The notes beneath the pieces were generated by a model. The model did no database searches, had not been told where the DNA came from, and worked only from the letters and a program-made list of their open reading frames with translations. From the NCBI RefSeq assembly GCF_012163135.1, contig NZ_JAAVUP010000004.1, forward strand, positions 62,001-126,000: 64,000 nucleotides of DNA, read 5' to 3'. The stretch comes from Neoroseomonas oryzicola. Lineage in GTDB: Bacteria; Pseudomonadota; Alphaproteobacteria; Acetobacterales; Acetobacteraceae. Positions 54,109 through 62,291 of this stretch are shown one piece after another; positions within the stretch are counted from its first letter, which is position 1, and the number at the start of each line of letters is the position of its first letter. The translations under genes were made by a program, and so were the position numbers.

Positions 54109-56046
54109 TCACTCGAGGCCGAGGGCGAAGGCCGCCTCGCAGGTGACGGGGCGCGGGCCGCCCGCGCGCAGCGCCGCGTCGCGCCGGTCGGCGGCGGCGT
54201 AGAAGGCTTCGCGCTGGCGCGGGGCCCCGGTCGCGTCGACCTCGACGCCGAGGAAGCGGCCCTCGCGCGCCAGCCGCACCTGCGGATGCCGCTGCCCGGT
54301 CTGCCACAGGCCGCGCACCCAGGCAGAGAAGCGGGCGTTCTCCCAGAAGGCGACGTCGAGGCCCTCGCCGCCCCAGCGATACTCGCCGCGGTCGAGCGGG
54401 TCGCGCCGCTGCACCAGCACGGCCACGCCGCGCAGCGGCGTCTGGATGCCCACTTCGAAGACGGTGGTGCCGATCAGCCCGAAGCGGCTGCGGATGCGGT
54501 CGATCAGCCCTTCGGTCGCCGACTGGACGAAGCCGTAGCGTTCGCCGTGCAGCAGCAGGTCGTAGATCGTGTAGCGCGCCGCCACCGGACGCGCCGCGCC
54601 GATCCGCTGGTCGCAGCCCAGATGCGCCCAGGGGATCCGCACCCGGCTGTGGAAGGCGCGCCAGAACTCCGTCGGTCCGAGCGATCCCGGATCGGCCGGG
54701 GCCTCGCCGTCCGGCGGGTCGGTGACGAAGGGAATGACGCCGGCGGCCTGCAGCCAGCTCATCGCGAAGGCGGCGCAGCCGGCGCCGGTGCCCTTGAAGG
54801 TGCGGTTGAGCAGGGAGCCGAAGCGATTGTGCCCGCCGCGCGCGAGCAGCTCCGTGAAGCAGGCGAGCGCATCGGTGCCGTTGCGCAGCGGCACGCGCAC
54901 CCGCGCGAAGGTCACGTTGCCGTTCTCGAGCAGGTATTCCGGCCCGCTGTTCCGCCCGTCCCGCGGGCGGAAATAGAGCCCGTCCACCACGCGCAGCCGG
55001 CGCTGCCGCAGCGCCAGTTCCCGCGCGACCTCGTGCGCCGCGTTGAGCCGCCCCGGCTCGGGCATCAGCAGCACGCCGCCGATGCCCAGTTCCCGCCCGA
55101 TGGTGAGGTCGACGAGTTCCGCATCGGCCCGCTGGATCGTCGTCATACCGGTGAGGATGGTGGGGTAGCCGGGCACCTCGACCTTCACGACGAAATGGCC
55201 GACCGGGTGGCTCGCCACCGGGACGGGGCGTGGGTCTTCGGTGCGGACGACGCTGACGATGTTCGAATAGGCCGACTTCACCAGGTTCGCCGGATCGCGG
55301 AAGTCGATGCTGCGGTCGATGCCCGGCTGGCGCGAGGGCAGGCCGGTCAGCGGCGGGTCGATCTGGTACAGCGTGATGGTCGCCACATCCGCCGCCCCGC
55401 CCGGCGCCGGGACGGGATCGGCCAGGGTGACGTCGGTGAAGGCCGGGACGTCGGGGTCCTCGAGCGCATCATGCGCATGGGTGACGGCGCGCAGGTCGAT
55501 GCGGTCCTCGCCGACCGAGAAGCGCGCCGCGCCCAGGTGCCGGACGGGCCGGCCGGTCGCGGTGATGTCCGTGCCGCCATGCGTCGCCGTGGTGAGGGGC
55601 CGGATGGCCGGCGCGATGGCGTCGGCGATCGCGTGCGCGAGCCGCCCCGGCGCGGCGCCCCGCGGCGCATGGGCGACGATCGCGAACTTCGTGCGGCGCC
55701 AGTCGTGCTCGTGCAGGCTCGCGACGACCAGGCCGCCGTCATGCATCGCCGGGGGCAGCAGGTCGGGCCCGTGCCACTGGATCACCTTGAGCCGCAGTTC
55801 GAAGGCCGGCCCGCCGGCCGTGCCGGGCGCGGCGTCGAAGCCGAGGCGGCGCAGTTCCGCGACCACCTCCTCCCGCAGCGCGGCGAGCGCGGCCCGGTCG
55901 GGCTCCTGCCCGGTCTCGTCGAGCGGTTCCGCGACGCCGATGGCAGGCGGCGTGGGGCGCGGCGCGACGGCCTCGCACCCCGTCGCGGCGAGGGCGAGGG
56001 CGAGCAGGTCGCGGCGGTGCGGGCCTCCCGGCATCGCGCCAGTCAT
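54109..56046 (-). CDS. Unrecognised 645-residue lipoprotein
   Basis: I do not recognise this family. The start carries a short charged region, HRRDLLALALAATGCEA, with a lipobox-like ATGC (Cys24), so it is probably membrane-anchored. Residues 50-150 resemble a helix-strand module ending AIADAIAPAIRP. The middle (270-340) is beta-rich, with TILTGMTTIQRADAELVDLTI. Residues 395-430 contain GGHNRFGSLLNRTF and GAGCAAFAMSW (Cys424, His406), a Cys centre that recalls NlpC/P60- or papain-like hydrolases, followed by a C-terminal beta part. Such a hydrolase role is only a hypothesis. It lies downstream of the aminotransferase on the same strand. Confidence 0.65.
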   Translation of the reverse strand: MTGAMPGGPHRRDLLALALAATGCEAVAPRPTPPAIGVAEPLDETGQEPDRAALAALREEVVAELRRLGFDAAPGTAGGPAFELRLKVIQWHGPDLLPPAMHDGGLVVASLHEHDWRRTKFAIVAHAPRGAAPGRLAHAIADAIAPAIRPLTTATHGGTDITATGRPVRHLGAARFSVGEDRIDLRAVTHAHDALEDPDVPAFTDVTLADPVPAPGGAADVATITLYQIDPPLTGLPSRQPGIDRSIDFRDPANLVKSAYSNIVSVVRTEDPRPVPVASHPVGHFVVKVEVPGYPTILTGMTTIQRADAELVDLTIGRELGIGGVLLMPEPGRLNAAHEVARELALRQRRLRVVDGLYFRPRDGRNSGPEYLLENGNVTFARVRVPLRNGTDALACFTELLARGGHNRFGSLLNRTFKGTGAGCAAFAMSWLQAAGVIPFVTDPPDGEAPADPGSLGPTEFWRAFHSRVRIPWAHLGCDQRIGAARPVAARYTIYDLLLHGERYGFVQSATEGLIDRIRSRFGLIGTTVFEVGIQTPLRGVAVLVQRRDPLDRGEYRWGGEGLDVAFWENARFSAWVRGLWQTGQRHPQVRLAREGRFLGVEVDATGAPRQREAFYAAADRRDAALRAGGPRPVTCEAAFALGLE

Positions 56047-56100
56047 AGGAAGCGGCCGCGCCGCGTTTCTTGATCCGGCGCAAGCCGCGTCGCTGCGGTC

Positions 56101-57270
56101 CTACGCCCGCCGCCCGAGCCACCCCGTCAGCCGCTCCGGCGCGGCCGTCATGTCCGCCTCCGGCCCGCAATAGGAGAAGCGCAGGAAGCGGCTGCCGCGG
56201 TCCCGGTCGAAATCGAGCCCCGTCGTCGCAGCGATGCCCGCATGGTCCAGCATCTCGGCGCAGAAGGCGGCGCTGTCGTTTGTGAGGTGCCCGACGTCGC
56301 ACCACAGGTAGAAGGCGCCGTCCGCCGTGGCGATCCGGGTGAAGCCCGCCTTCGGCAGGCCATCCAGCAACGCGGCGCGGCTGCGCGCATAGGCCGCCTT
56401 GTTCCCCTCGAGTTCCTCGACGCAGTCCATCGCCGCCTCGGCCGCGACCTGCGCGACATGCGGGGCGCTGATGAACATGTTCTGCGCCAGGCACTCGACC
56501 GGGCGGACCAGGTCCTCGGGCAGTACCAGCCAGCCGATGCGCCAGCCCGTCATGGACCAGTATTTCGAGAAGGAATTCACCACCACCGCGCTGGGGCTGA
56601 AGGCGGCCGCGGTGCTCTCCTCGACCGTGCCCCAGGTCAGGCCGTGATAGATCTCGTCGCTGATCAGCCGCACGCCGTTGCCGTGGCACCAGCGCGCGAT
56701 CGCCTGCAGCTCGGCCGGCGAGAGCATCGTGCCCGCCGGGTTGCACGGGCTCGCGATGATCAGCCCTTCGGGCCGCGGATCCATCTTCTCCAGCATCGCG
56801 AGGGTCGGCTGGAAGCGCGTCGTCGCGTCGCAGGGCAGCAGCACCGGCTGCATGCCGAGCGCGGTGAGGATGTTCGCATAGGGCGGGTAGAAGGGTGCCG
56901 CCATCGCCACCCGGTCGCCCGGATCGAAGGCGGCGAGGAAGGCGAGCGGGAAGGCGCCGGATGCGCCGACCGTCACCGCGATGCGCGATTCCGCCACCTC
57001 GGCGCCGTAGCGCTCGCGGTAGTGCCGCGCGATGCGCGCGCGCAGCGACCGCAGGCCGAAGGCTTCCGTGTAGCCCATCGGATGGGCGTCCTGCAGGGCG
57101 CGGATCGCGGCTTCCCGCGCGCCCCGCGGCGCGCCGGTGCCGGGCTGGCCGACCTCCATGCGCAGGATGCCGGGCGCGCCCGGCGGCAGGCTCGCGGCGC
57201 GCGCATTGGCCGCCGCGATCACGTCCATGACGAGGAAGGGCGGCGCGTCTGCCGCGCGCCCGACCTTCAC
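56101..57270 (-). CDS. Class I/II PLP aminotransferase
   Basis: A 389-residue fold-type I aminotransferase. PLP-binding features are SPCNPAGTMLSPAE (substrate carboxylate loop), SDEIYHGLTW and the lysine in NSFSKYWSMTGWRIGW. EVGQPGTGAPRGAREAAIRAL near the start and FLRFSYCGPEADM at the end are typical of the aspartate/aromatic aminotransferase-like group. I use the GTG at 57270, which overlaps the stop of the gamma-glutamyltransferase-like gene (GTGA); an internal ATG at 57228 is the alternative. Amino acid specificity is unknown, but coupling with a glutathione-type hydrolase suggests amino acid salvage. Confidence 0.87.
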   Translation of the reverse strand: MKVGRAADAPPFLVMDVIAAANARAASLPPGAPGILRMEVGQPGTGAPRGAREAAIRALQDAHPMGYTEAFGLRSLRARIARHYRERYGAEVAESRIAVTVGASGAFPLAFLAAFDPGDRVAMAAPFYPPYANILTALGMQPVLLPCDATTRFQPTLAMLEKMDPRPEGLIIASPCNPAGTMLSPAELQAIARWCHGNGVRLISDEIYHGLTWGTVEESTAAAFSPSAVVVNSFSKYWSMTGWRIGWLVLPEDLVRPVECLAQNMFISAPHVAQVAAEAAMDCVEELEGNKAAYARSRAALLDGLPKAGFTRIATADGAFYLWCDVGHLTNDSAAFCAEMLDHAGIAATTGLDFDRDRGSRFLRFSYCGPEADMTAAPERLTGWLGRRA

Positions 57271-58640
57271 CGCCCGAAGGTCCCGATCGAGACGCCCGTG
57301 CCGCGCGGATCCGCGCTGCCGATGCAGGAGGCGTTCGACCCCGGCGCATAGGACGGGCAGGTGATGACCATGCCGCGCCCCGGATCCGGCACCGCGGCGA
57401 AGATGTCGCCCGGCGCCACCCGGCGCAGCGTCGCCGCCATGGTCGCCCCCGCCGCCGCGCCCGCGGCGTACTGGCCCGACCCCGCCGCCACGGCGCGGAA
57501 GGACCGCCGGTCGCGGTTCGTCGCCAGCGCGACGGCGAGCGGCGCGGGCGGCACGTTGCCGATCCCCGGCGCGGCGGCGAGCAGGATGCCCGTCCCGGGC
57601 ACCACGCGGCCGGTGCCGAACAGGTTGTTCATGCTGAAGGCGCAGGACACCGCGTTGCCTTCCTGGTCCATGGTCAGCAGCGCGGTGGAGGCGCCGACGG
57701 GCGCGCCCACCGGCGGCAGCGCCGGCTGCCCGGCCATCGCCGCCTGGAAGGCCTGCGCGGTGCCCGCGCCGCCATCGACCGCGCCCGGCAGGAAGTAGAC
57801 GCTGTCGATGCTGACATCGACGCGCTCGGTCGCCATGACCTGGGCGCGGGCGCCGCGCAGCTCGTCCTGCGTCAGCCCGCCGCCGGCGACGACCGACCCC
57901 TCCGCGAAGCGCTCCGACAGCCCGCCCTGGTACAACTCGCCCACGCCGCCCGTGCGGAGCTGCGCGAGCGTCGCGCCGAGGTCGAGCTGCGTGATGCGGT
58001 CCCCCGGGCGCAGCGGCCCGCCGCCAGGCGCGCCGAACACCGCCCGCGCATTGGGGTCGTTCAGCAGCGGCGCGGCCACGGCCGCGAGGTCGTCGGTCAG
58101 CGCGCGGCTGACCTCGGTGCCGAAGCGGGCCAGGTCCTCGGCGGGGCGGATCAGCTGCTCGAAGCGCAGCCGCGCGCCGCGGGTGTGCAGCAGATAGAGC
58201 CCCCGCGCCATCATCGGCACGGCGGCCGGGCGGTCCGCGCCCTGCGGCGGCGCGCTGCGCGGCCCGGCGGGGAAGGTGACGGCGTCCACCTCGCGCCGGC
58301 GGTTGTTGTAGACGATGCAGGCCCCGCCGCCGCCCAGCCCGGCGCGGGAGGGCAGGGTGACGGACAGCGCGAAGGCGCCGGCCACCGCCGCATCCACCGC
58401 CGAGCCGCCAGCCGAGAGGATGTCGCGCGCCACGATCGCCGCGCGGGGTTCCTCCGTCGCGACGCCGCCGAAGAAGCCCGTGACGAAGCCGGGCGTGCCC
58501 ATCGGCACCGACGGCCCGCGCGCGAAGGACGGCATGACGGAGGAGCAGCCCGGCAGCAGCGCCGCGGCGGCGAGCAGCAGGGCCGCCGCCCGCCCGCGCC
58601 GGTCGCGCCGGGCCGCCCCGCCGTCTGGGCTCGCACCCAT
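57267..58640 (-). CDS. Gamma-glutamyltransferase-like lipoprotein
   Basis: A 457-residue Ntn-hydrolase of the gamma-glutamyltranspeptidase family, shorter than the usual 530-580. It has a lipobox LLPGC (Cys32) after an Ala/Leu-rich segment. ILSAGGSAVDAAVAGAFALSVTLPSRAGLGGG is a family segment, seen in parts (residues 74-106). The autoprocessing region reads PVGASTALLTMDQEGNAVS, with Thr319 as the likely nucleophile, though the usual TTH is AST followed by Ala. FGTGRVVPGTGILLA follows as in active enzymes. Activity should therefore be tested. Its ATG shares two bases with an ATG on the other strand (CATG at 58638-58641). Confidence 0.8.
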   Translation of the reverse strand: MGASPDGGAARRDRRGRAAALLLAAAALLPGCSSVMPSFARGPSVPMGTPGFVTGFFGGVATEEPRAAIVARDILSAGGSAVDAAVAGAFALSVTLPSRAGLGGGGACIVYNNRRREVDAVTFPAGPRSAPPQGADRPAAVPMMARGLYLLHTRGARLRFEQLIRPAEDLARFGTEVSRALTDDLAAVAAPLLNDPNARAVFGAPGGGPLRPGDRITQLDLGATLAQLRTGGVGELYQGGLSERFAEGSVVAGGGLTQDELRGARAQVMATERVDVSIDSVYFLPGAVDGGAGTAQAFQAAMAGQPALPPVGAPVGASTALLTMDQEGNAVSCAFSMNNLFGTGRVVPGTGILLAAAPGIGNVPPAPLAVALATNRDRRSFRAVAAGSGQYAAGAAAGATMAATLRRVAPGDIFAAVPDPGRGMVITCPSYAPGSNASCIGSADPRGTGVSIGTFGR

Positions 58641-59193
58641 GGGGAAGGCGCTGGCGCTCCTGGTCGTCCTTGTGCTCATGCCGCTGGTCCTGGCCCCTCC
58701 TGCCGCGCCGGCCCAGGGCCAGGCGCGGGTGGTCACGGTTCGGGATGCGGAGGCCAAGGCCCTGATCCGGGCCATCGCGCATCCCCTGTTCCGGGAAGCG
58801 GGGCTGGACCCGGCGTCGATCCGCATCACGCTCCTGCAAGGCTGGGCCATAGACGCCTTCGTCACGACCGGCAACCGGCTCTTCGTCCACACCGGCGTGA
58901 TCCGGCGGGCGGAGGCGCCGACGGGGCCGGGCGATGATCGGGGCCACGGCCCCGCAATCCCTTGCCCTGGCGGAACGGGACGCCCCGGGCGGCGCCGGCC
59001 CCCGCGCCCGGCGCCGGCCGGCGACCGCCCGCGGCCGTCGCGGGAACGTGGCCGGGCCGGACCTTGCGCCGGCCGAGGAAGCCATGCTGTTGAGCGTCCT
59101 CGCCACGGCCCGCATGCTGGCCCTGATGGCGGAGCCGCACCTGCCCCCCGGGCAGCGGTCAGCGGAGCAGGCGCGACGACGCGAGGAGAGACG
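58639..59193 (+). pseudogene. Degenerate M48 metalloprotease gene
   Basis: The first 95 or so residues look like the start of a periplasmic M48 protease: a signal peptide (ALALLVVLVLMPLVLAPP), then VVTVRDAEAKALIRAIAHPL, FREAGLDPASIRITLLQG, AFVTTGNRLFVHTGVIRRAE. At this point the intact family goes on to a HExxH zinc site, but here the frame turns into Gly/Pro/Arg-rich noise (TGPGDDRGHGPAI) and no HExxH is seen in any frame. Only 555 bases lie before the next gene, against about 1,400 for a full gene, so a large internal deletion is likely. The gene order M48-DsbA is common, supporting decay in place. Confidence 0.55.
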
Positions 59194-59928
59194 ATGAGGC
59201 GAGGCTTCCTTCTGGCCGCGGCCGGGGTGATGTTCGGCGGACGCGCCATGGCGCAGTCCTTCACCGATGCCCAGCGCGCCGAGATCGTCGACATCATCCG
59301 CGAGGCGCTGCGCCGCGACCCCACCATCCTGCGGGAGGCCTTCTCCGCCATCCAGGCCGCCGAGGAACGCGACCGCGCCGAGGCGCAGCGCAGCGGCATC
59401 GTGGCCCAGCGCGCCGCGCTGTTCGGGACGGCCGGCGATCCCATCCGCGGCAACCCGCGCGGCGACGTCACCATCGTCGAGTTCTTCGACGTGCGCTGCC
59501 CCTACTGCAAGCGCCTGCATGGCGAGATGGCCGAGGTGCTGCGCCGCGACCGCAACCTGCGCATCATCATGAAGGACCTGCCGATCCTCGGGCCGCAGAG
59601 CGTGGTCGGCGCACGCGCGCTGCTCGCCGCCCAGCGCCAGGGCAAGTATCCGGAATTCTACGACGCGCTGATGCGACTGCGCGGGGAGCCGACCGACGAG
59701 GCGATCCGCGCCGAGGCGCAGCGCATCGGCCTCGACGCCGCCCGCCTGTTCCGCGACATGCAGGACCCGGCGATCCAGCGGCGGCTCGACGACAACATCG
59801 CGCTCGCCCGCACCCTGCAGATCGAGGGCACGCCCGCACTCGTCATCGGCGACACGCTGATCCCGGGCGCGCTGCCGGCCTCGCAGATCGAGCGCCTGGT
59901 CCAGGCAGAAAGGGAACGACGGCGATGA
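59194..59928 (+). CDS. DsbA family (Com1-like) thiol protein
   Basis: A 244-residue exported thioredoxin-fold protein: a signal peptide (residues 1-20, cleaved near RAMAQ), a helical lead (QRAEIVDIIREALRRDPTIL), then the catalytic CPYC at 102-105 (FFDVRCPYCKRLHGEM) and the cis-Pro loop in EGTPALVIGD. This matches the DsbA_Com1-like subgroup, thiol oxidants or isomerases of the periplasm. The ATG at 59194 is preceded by GAGGAGAG. It overlaps the MBL gene by four bases (ATGA). Confidence 0.9.
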   Translation: MRRGFLLAAAGVMFGGRAMAQSFTDAQRAEIVDIIREALRRDPTILREAFSAIQAAEERDRAEAQRSGIVAQRAALFGTAGDPIRGNPRGDVTIVEFFDVRCPYCKRLHGEMAEVLRRDRNLRIIMKDLPILGPQSVVGARALLAAQRQGKYPEFYDALMRLRGEPTDEAIRAEAQRIGLDAARLFRDMQDPAIQRRLDDNIALARTLQIEGTPALVIGDTLIPGALPASQIERLVQAERERRR

Positions 59929-60740
59929 CCGGCACCGCCTTCATCTGCGTCACCTGCGGCACGCAGCATGCGCCCTCCGCGGCGCCGCCCGCGCGCTGCG
60001 AGGTCTGCGAGGATGCGCGGCAATGGGTGCCGCAATCCGGCCAGGCCTGGACGACGATGGAGGCACTCGGCCGGCGCCATGCGGTGGGCTTCCGCGAGGT
60101 CGCGCCGGATCTCCTCGGCGTCGGCGTCTTCCCCGATTTCGGCATCGCGCAGCGCGCGCTGATGGTGCGCACGCCGGCCGGCAACGTGCTGTGGGACTGC
60201 GTCGCGCTGCTCGATCCGGCGACGGTCGAGATCGTGAAGGCGCTGGGTGGCCTCGCGGCGATCGCCGTCAGCCATCCGCATTTCCACACCTCGATGACCG
60301 CATGGGCGCGCGCCTTCGACTGTCCGGTGCTGATCCACGAGGCGAGCCGCGACTGGGTGAAGTACCCCGATCCCGCGGTGACCTTCTGGTCGGGCGAGAC
60401 GCACGACCTGCTGCCGGGCATCACGCTGCACCGCCTGGGCGGGCACTTCGCCGGCGGGACCATCCTGCACTGGGCGGCGGGCAAGGGCGCGATCCTGACC
60501 GGCGACATCGCGAGTGTCGCGGCCGACCGCAAGCACCTGTCCTTCATGTGGTCCTTCCCCAACTGGGTGCCGCTGCCCGCGGCCGAGATCGCCCGCATCG
60601 GCGCGCGGCTCGATGCGCTGGAGTTCGACGCGATCTATGGCGGCTGGTGGGACCGCGTCCTGCCGACCGGCGGCAAGCAGGCCGCCCGGGACAGCGTCGC
60701 GCGCTACATCCGCGCGGTGACCGAGGGCCTGCCCGCCTGA
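59925..60740 (+). CDS. MBL-fold hydrolase with an N-terminal zinc ribbon
   Basis: A 271-residue protein. The N-terminal cysteines 8, 11, 25 and 28 (CVTC, CEVC) form a rubredoxin-like zinc ribbon. The rest is a metallo-beta-lactamase fold: HPHFHTS with metal ligands at His117, 119 and 121, a GGHFAGGTILHW segment, then LTGDIASV with the bridging Asp. The HxHxH lacks the Asp of the usual HxHxDH, so a variant metal site is expected. Substrate is unknown. The family is often annotated as MBL-fold metallo-hydrolase in Acetobacteraceae. It is coupled to the DsbA-like gene by ATGA. Confidence 0.83.
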   Translation: MTGTAFICVTCGTQHAPSAAPPARCEVCEDARQWVPQSGQAWTTMEALGRRHAVGFREVAPDLLGVGVFPDFGIAQRALMVRTPAGNVLWDCVALLDPATVEIVKALGGLAAIAVSHPHFHTSMTAWARAFDCPVLIHEASRDWVKYPDPAVTFWSGETHDLLPGITLHRLGGHFAGGTILHWAAGKGAILTGDIASVAADRKHLSFMWSFPNWVPLPAAEIARIGARLDALEFDAIYGGWWDRVLPTGGKQAARDSVARYIRAVTEGLPA

Positions 60741-60843
60741 CGGCGCCGCGTCACGCGGTGTGAAGTCCATCACTGGCGCTGGCCAGGCCATCATGTGTCA
60801 TGCCGGTGCGCCGGGCCGGGCCGGCGCGTGATGCGGGGACGAC

Positions 60844-61191
60844 ATGGCGTATCTGGCGGCGGCTCTCGTAGCGATCCTGGGCTTGGCCGCGGCGGTGTTG
60901 GGTGGCGCCTTCGCCATGGCCCTCGCACGCCTGCGCCGCCCCTTCCGCGAGGCGCTGCGCGACGAATCGCCCGACGGCGTGCGGGCGCGCGCGGCGAAGG
61001 CGGTCGAGGCGATCCGCAACCCGCTGCTGAAGCGCATCGTCACGCGGCGTATCGGCGAGATGATCGGCGTCGCCGTGGTCAAGCGCCTCGTCGAGCAACT
61101 GGACGCGGCGGTGTTCTGGTATTCGGCGCTCGCCGTCCTCGGCTGCGCCGCGGTGCTGTTCTCGTTCTTCGTGCCGCGGCTGTTCGCCTGA
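60844..61191 (+). CDS. Hypothetical two-helix membrane protein (115 aa)
   Basis: Two membrane helices (AALVAILGLAAAVLGGAFAMAL near the start in part, and YSALAVLGCAAVLFSFFVP at the end) flank a basic amphipathic middle (RLRRPFREALRDESPDGVRA, then NPLLKRIVTRRIGEMIGVAVV). No named family is recognised. The ATG at 60844 follows GGGGACG. It stands alone between the MBL gene and the opposing TctC gene. Confidence 0.65.
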   Translation: MAYLAAALVAILGLAAAVLGGAFAMALARLRRPFREALRDESPDGVRARAAKAVEAIRNPLLKRIVTRRIGEMIGVAVVKRLVEQLDAAVFWYSALAVLGCAAVLFSFFVPRLFA

Positions 61192-61200
61192 CGGCGCGGC

Positions 61201-62193
61201 CTATTCCACCCGGACGTTGGCGCGCGAGACCACGTCCGCCCATTTCGCGATCTCGGCGCGGATGAAGGCGGCGAAGGTCGCGGGGCTGGTGCCGCCATCG
61301 GGCGTCAGCCCCGGCGGATCCGCGCCGAGGGCTTCCATCCGCTGCCGGAAGGCGGGCGAGAGCGCGACGGCGTTCAGCTCGCGACCCAGGCGCTCGACCA
61401 CCGCGGGCGGAGTCGCGGCGGGCGCCAGCAGGCCGAACCAGGCCGTGGCCTCGAAGCCGGGCAGTCCCTGCTCCGCGATGGTCGGCACCTCGGGCAGGGA
61501 CGGGTTGCGCCGCGCGCTGGTGACGCCGATCGCGCGGATCTTCCCTTCCTTGATGAAGGGCAGGGCCGAAGGGATGTTGTCCATCCCGATCTCGATCCGC
61601 TCCGCCACCATCTCGGTCAGCATCGGCGCCGAGCCGCGGAAGGGGACGTGGCTGATGTCGATGCCCGTCGCGAGGCGCAGCTGCTCCACCACCACATGGG
61701 GCGAGGTCGCGATGCCCGCGGTGCCGTAATTGATCTGCCCCGGCCGTGCGCGGGCTTCCCGCACCAGGTCGGCGACGGAGCGGATGGTGGTGTTGTTCGC
61801 CGCCATCAGCACGTTCGGCACGCGCGTCATCAGCGCGACGGCGGCAAGGTCCTCGGGCTTGTAGGGCATGCGGTCGCGGAACACGGCGTAGTTGATCGCG
61901 CCCGTCCCGATCGTGGTCAGCAGCAGCGTGTTCCCGTCGGGATCGCTGCGCACCACATATTCGGCGGCGATGTTGCCCGAGGCGCCGGGCCGGTTCTCCA
62001 CCACCACCTGCTGGCCGATCCGCTGGCCGAGCATCTCGGCCGTCAGCCGGCCGACCAGATCTGTCGTTCCTGCCGGCGTGAAGGGAATGACGATGCGGAT
62101 CGGGCGCGAGGGCGCACCTTGCGAGGAAGCAAGGCGCGGGGCCGCCAGCACGGCAGGCAGAGCGGCAAGCACGCCGCGGCGGGCGATACCCAT
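61201..62193 (-). CDS. TctC/Bug family substrate-binding protein
   Basis: A 330-residue periplasmic receptor with a signal peptide (cleaved near ASSQGA) and the family marks PSRPIRIVIPFTPAGTTDLV, VVENRPGASGNIAAEYV, RSDPDGNTLLLTT, NYGTAGIATSPHV and FRGSAPMLTEMVA. It is a close paralogue of the next gene product, with common segments such as RMPYKPEDLAAVAL and SATFAAFIRAEI-like endings. No TctA/TctB permease genes are nearby. Its ligand is unknown. Confidence 0.9.
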   Translation of the reverse strand: MGIARRGVLAALPAVLAAPRLASSQGAPSRPIRIVIPFTPAGTTDLVGRLTAEMLGQRIGQQVVVENRPGASGNIAAEYVVRSDPDGNTLLLTTIGTGAINYAVFRDRMPYKPEDLAAVALMTRVPNVLMAANNTTIRSVADLVREARARPGQINYGTAGIATSPHVVVEQLRLATGIDISHVPFRGSAPMLTEMVAERIEIGMDNIPSALPFIKEGKIRAIGVTSARRNPSLPEVPTIAEQGLPGFEATAWFGLLAPAATPPAVVERLGRELNAVALSPAFRQRMEALGADPPGLTPDGGTSPATFAAFIRAEIAKWADVVSRANVRVE

Positions 62194-62291
62194 GGTCGTT
62201 TCCTTCCCGTCACGCCTGGCGGCGCGATGCGCCCGCCGGTTCCTTGTCGGGTCAGCCTAGACCATGTGGCGCCCGCCGCAACGCCGCGGCG

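Noticed and set aside
60741..60843. Possible small RNA or tRNA in the gap before the two-helix membrane protein gene
   Set aside because: It shows only a GC-rich CCGGGCCGGGCCGG run and a weak inverted pair; no structure that I can support.
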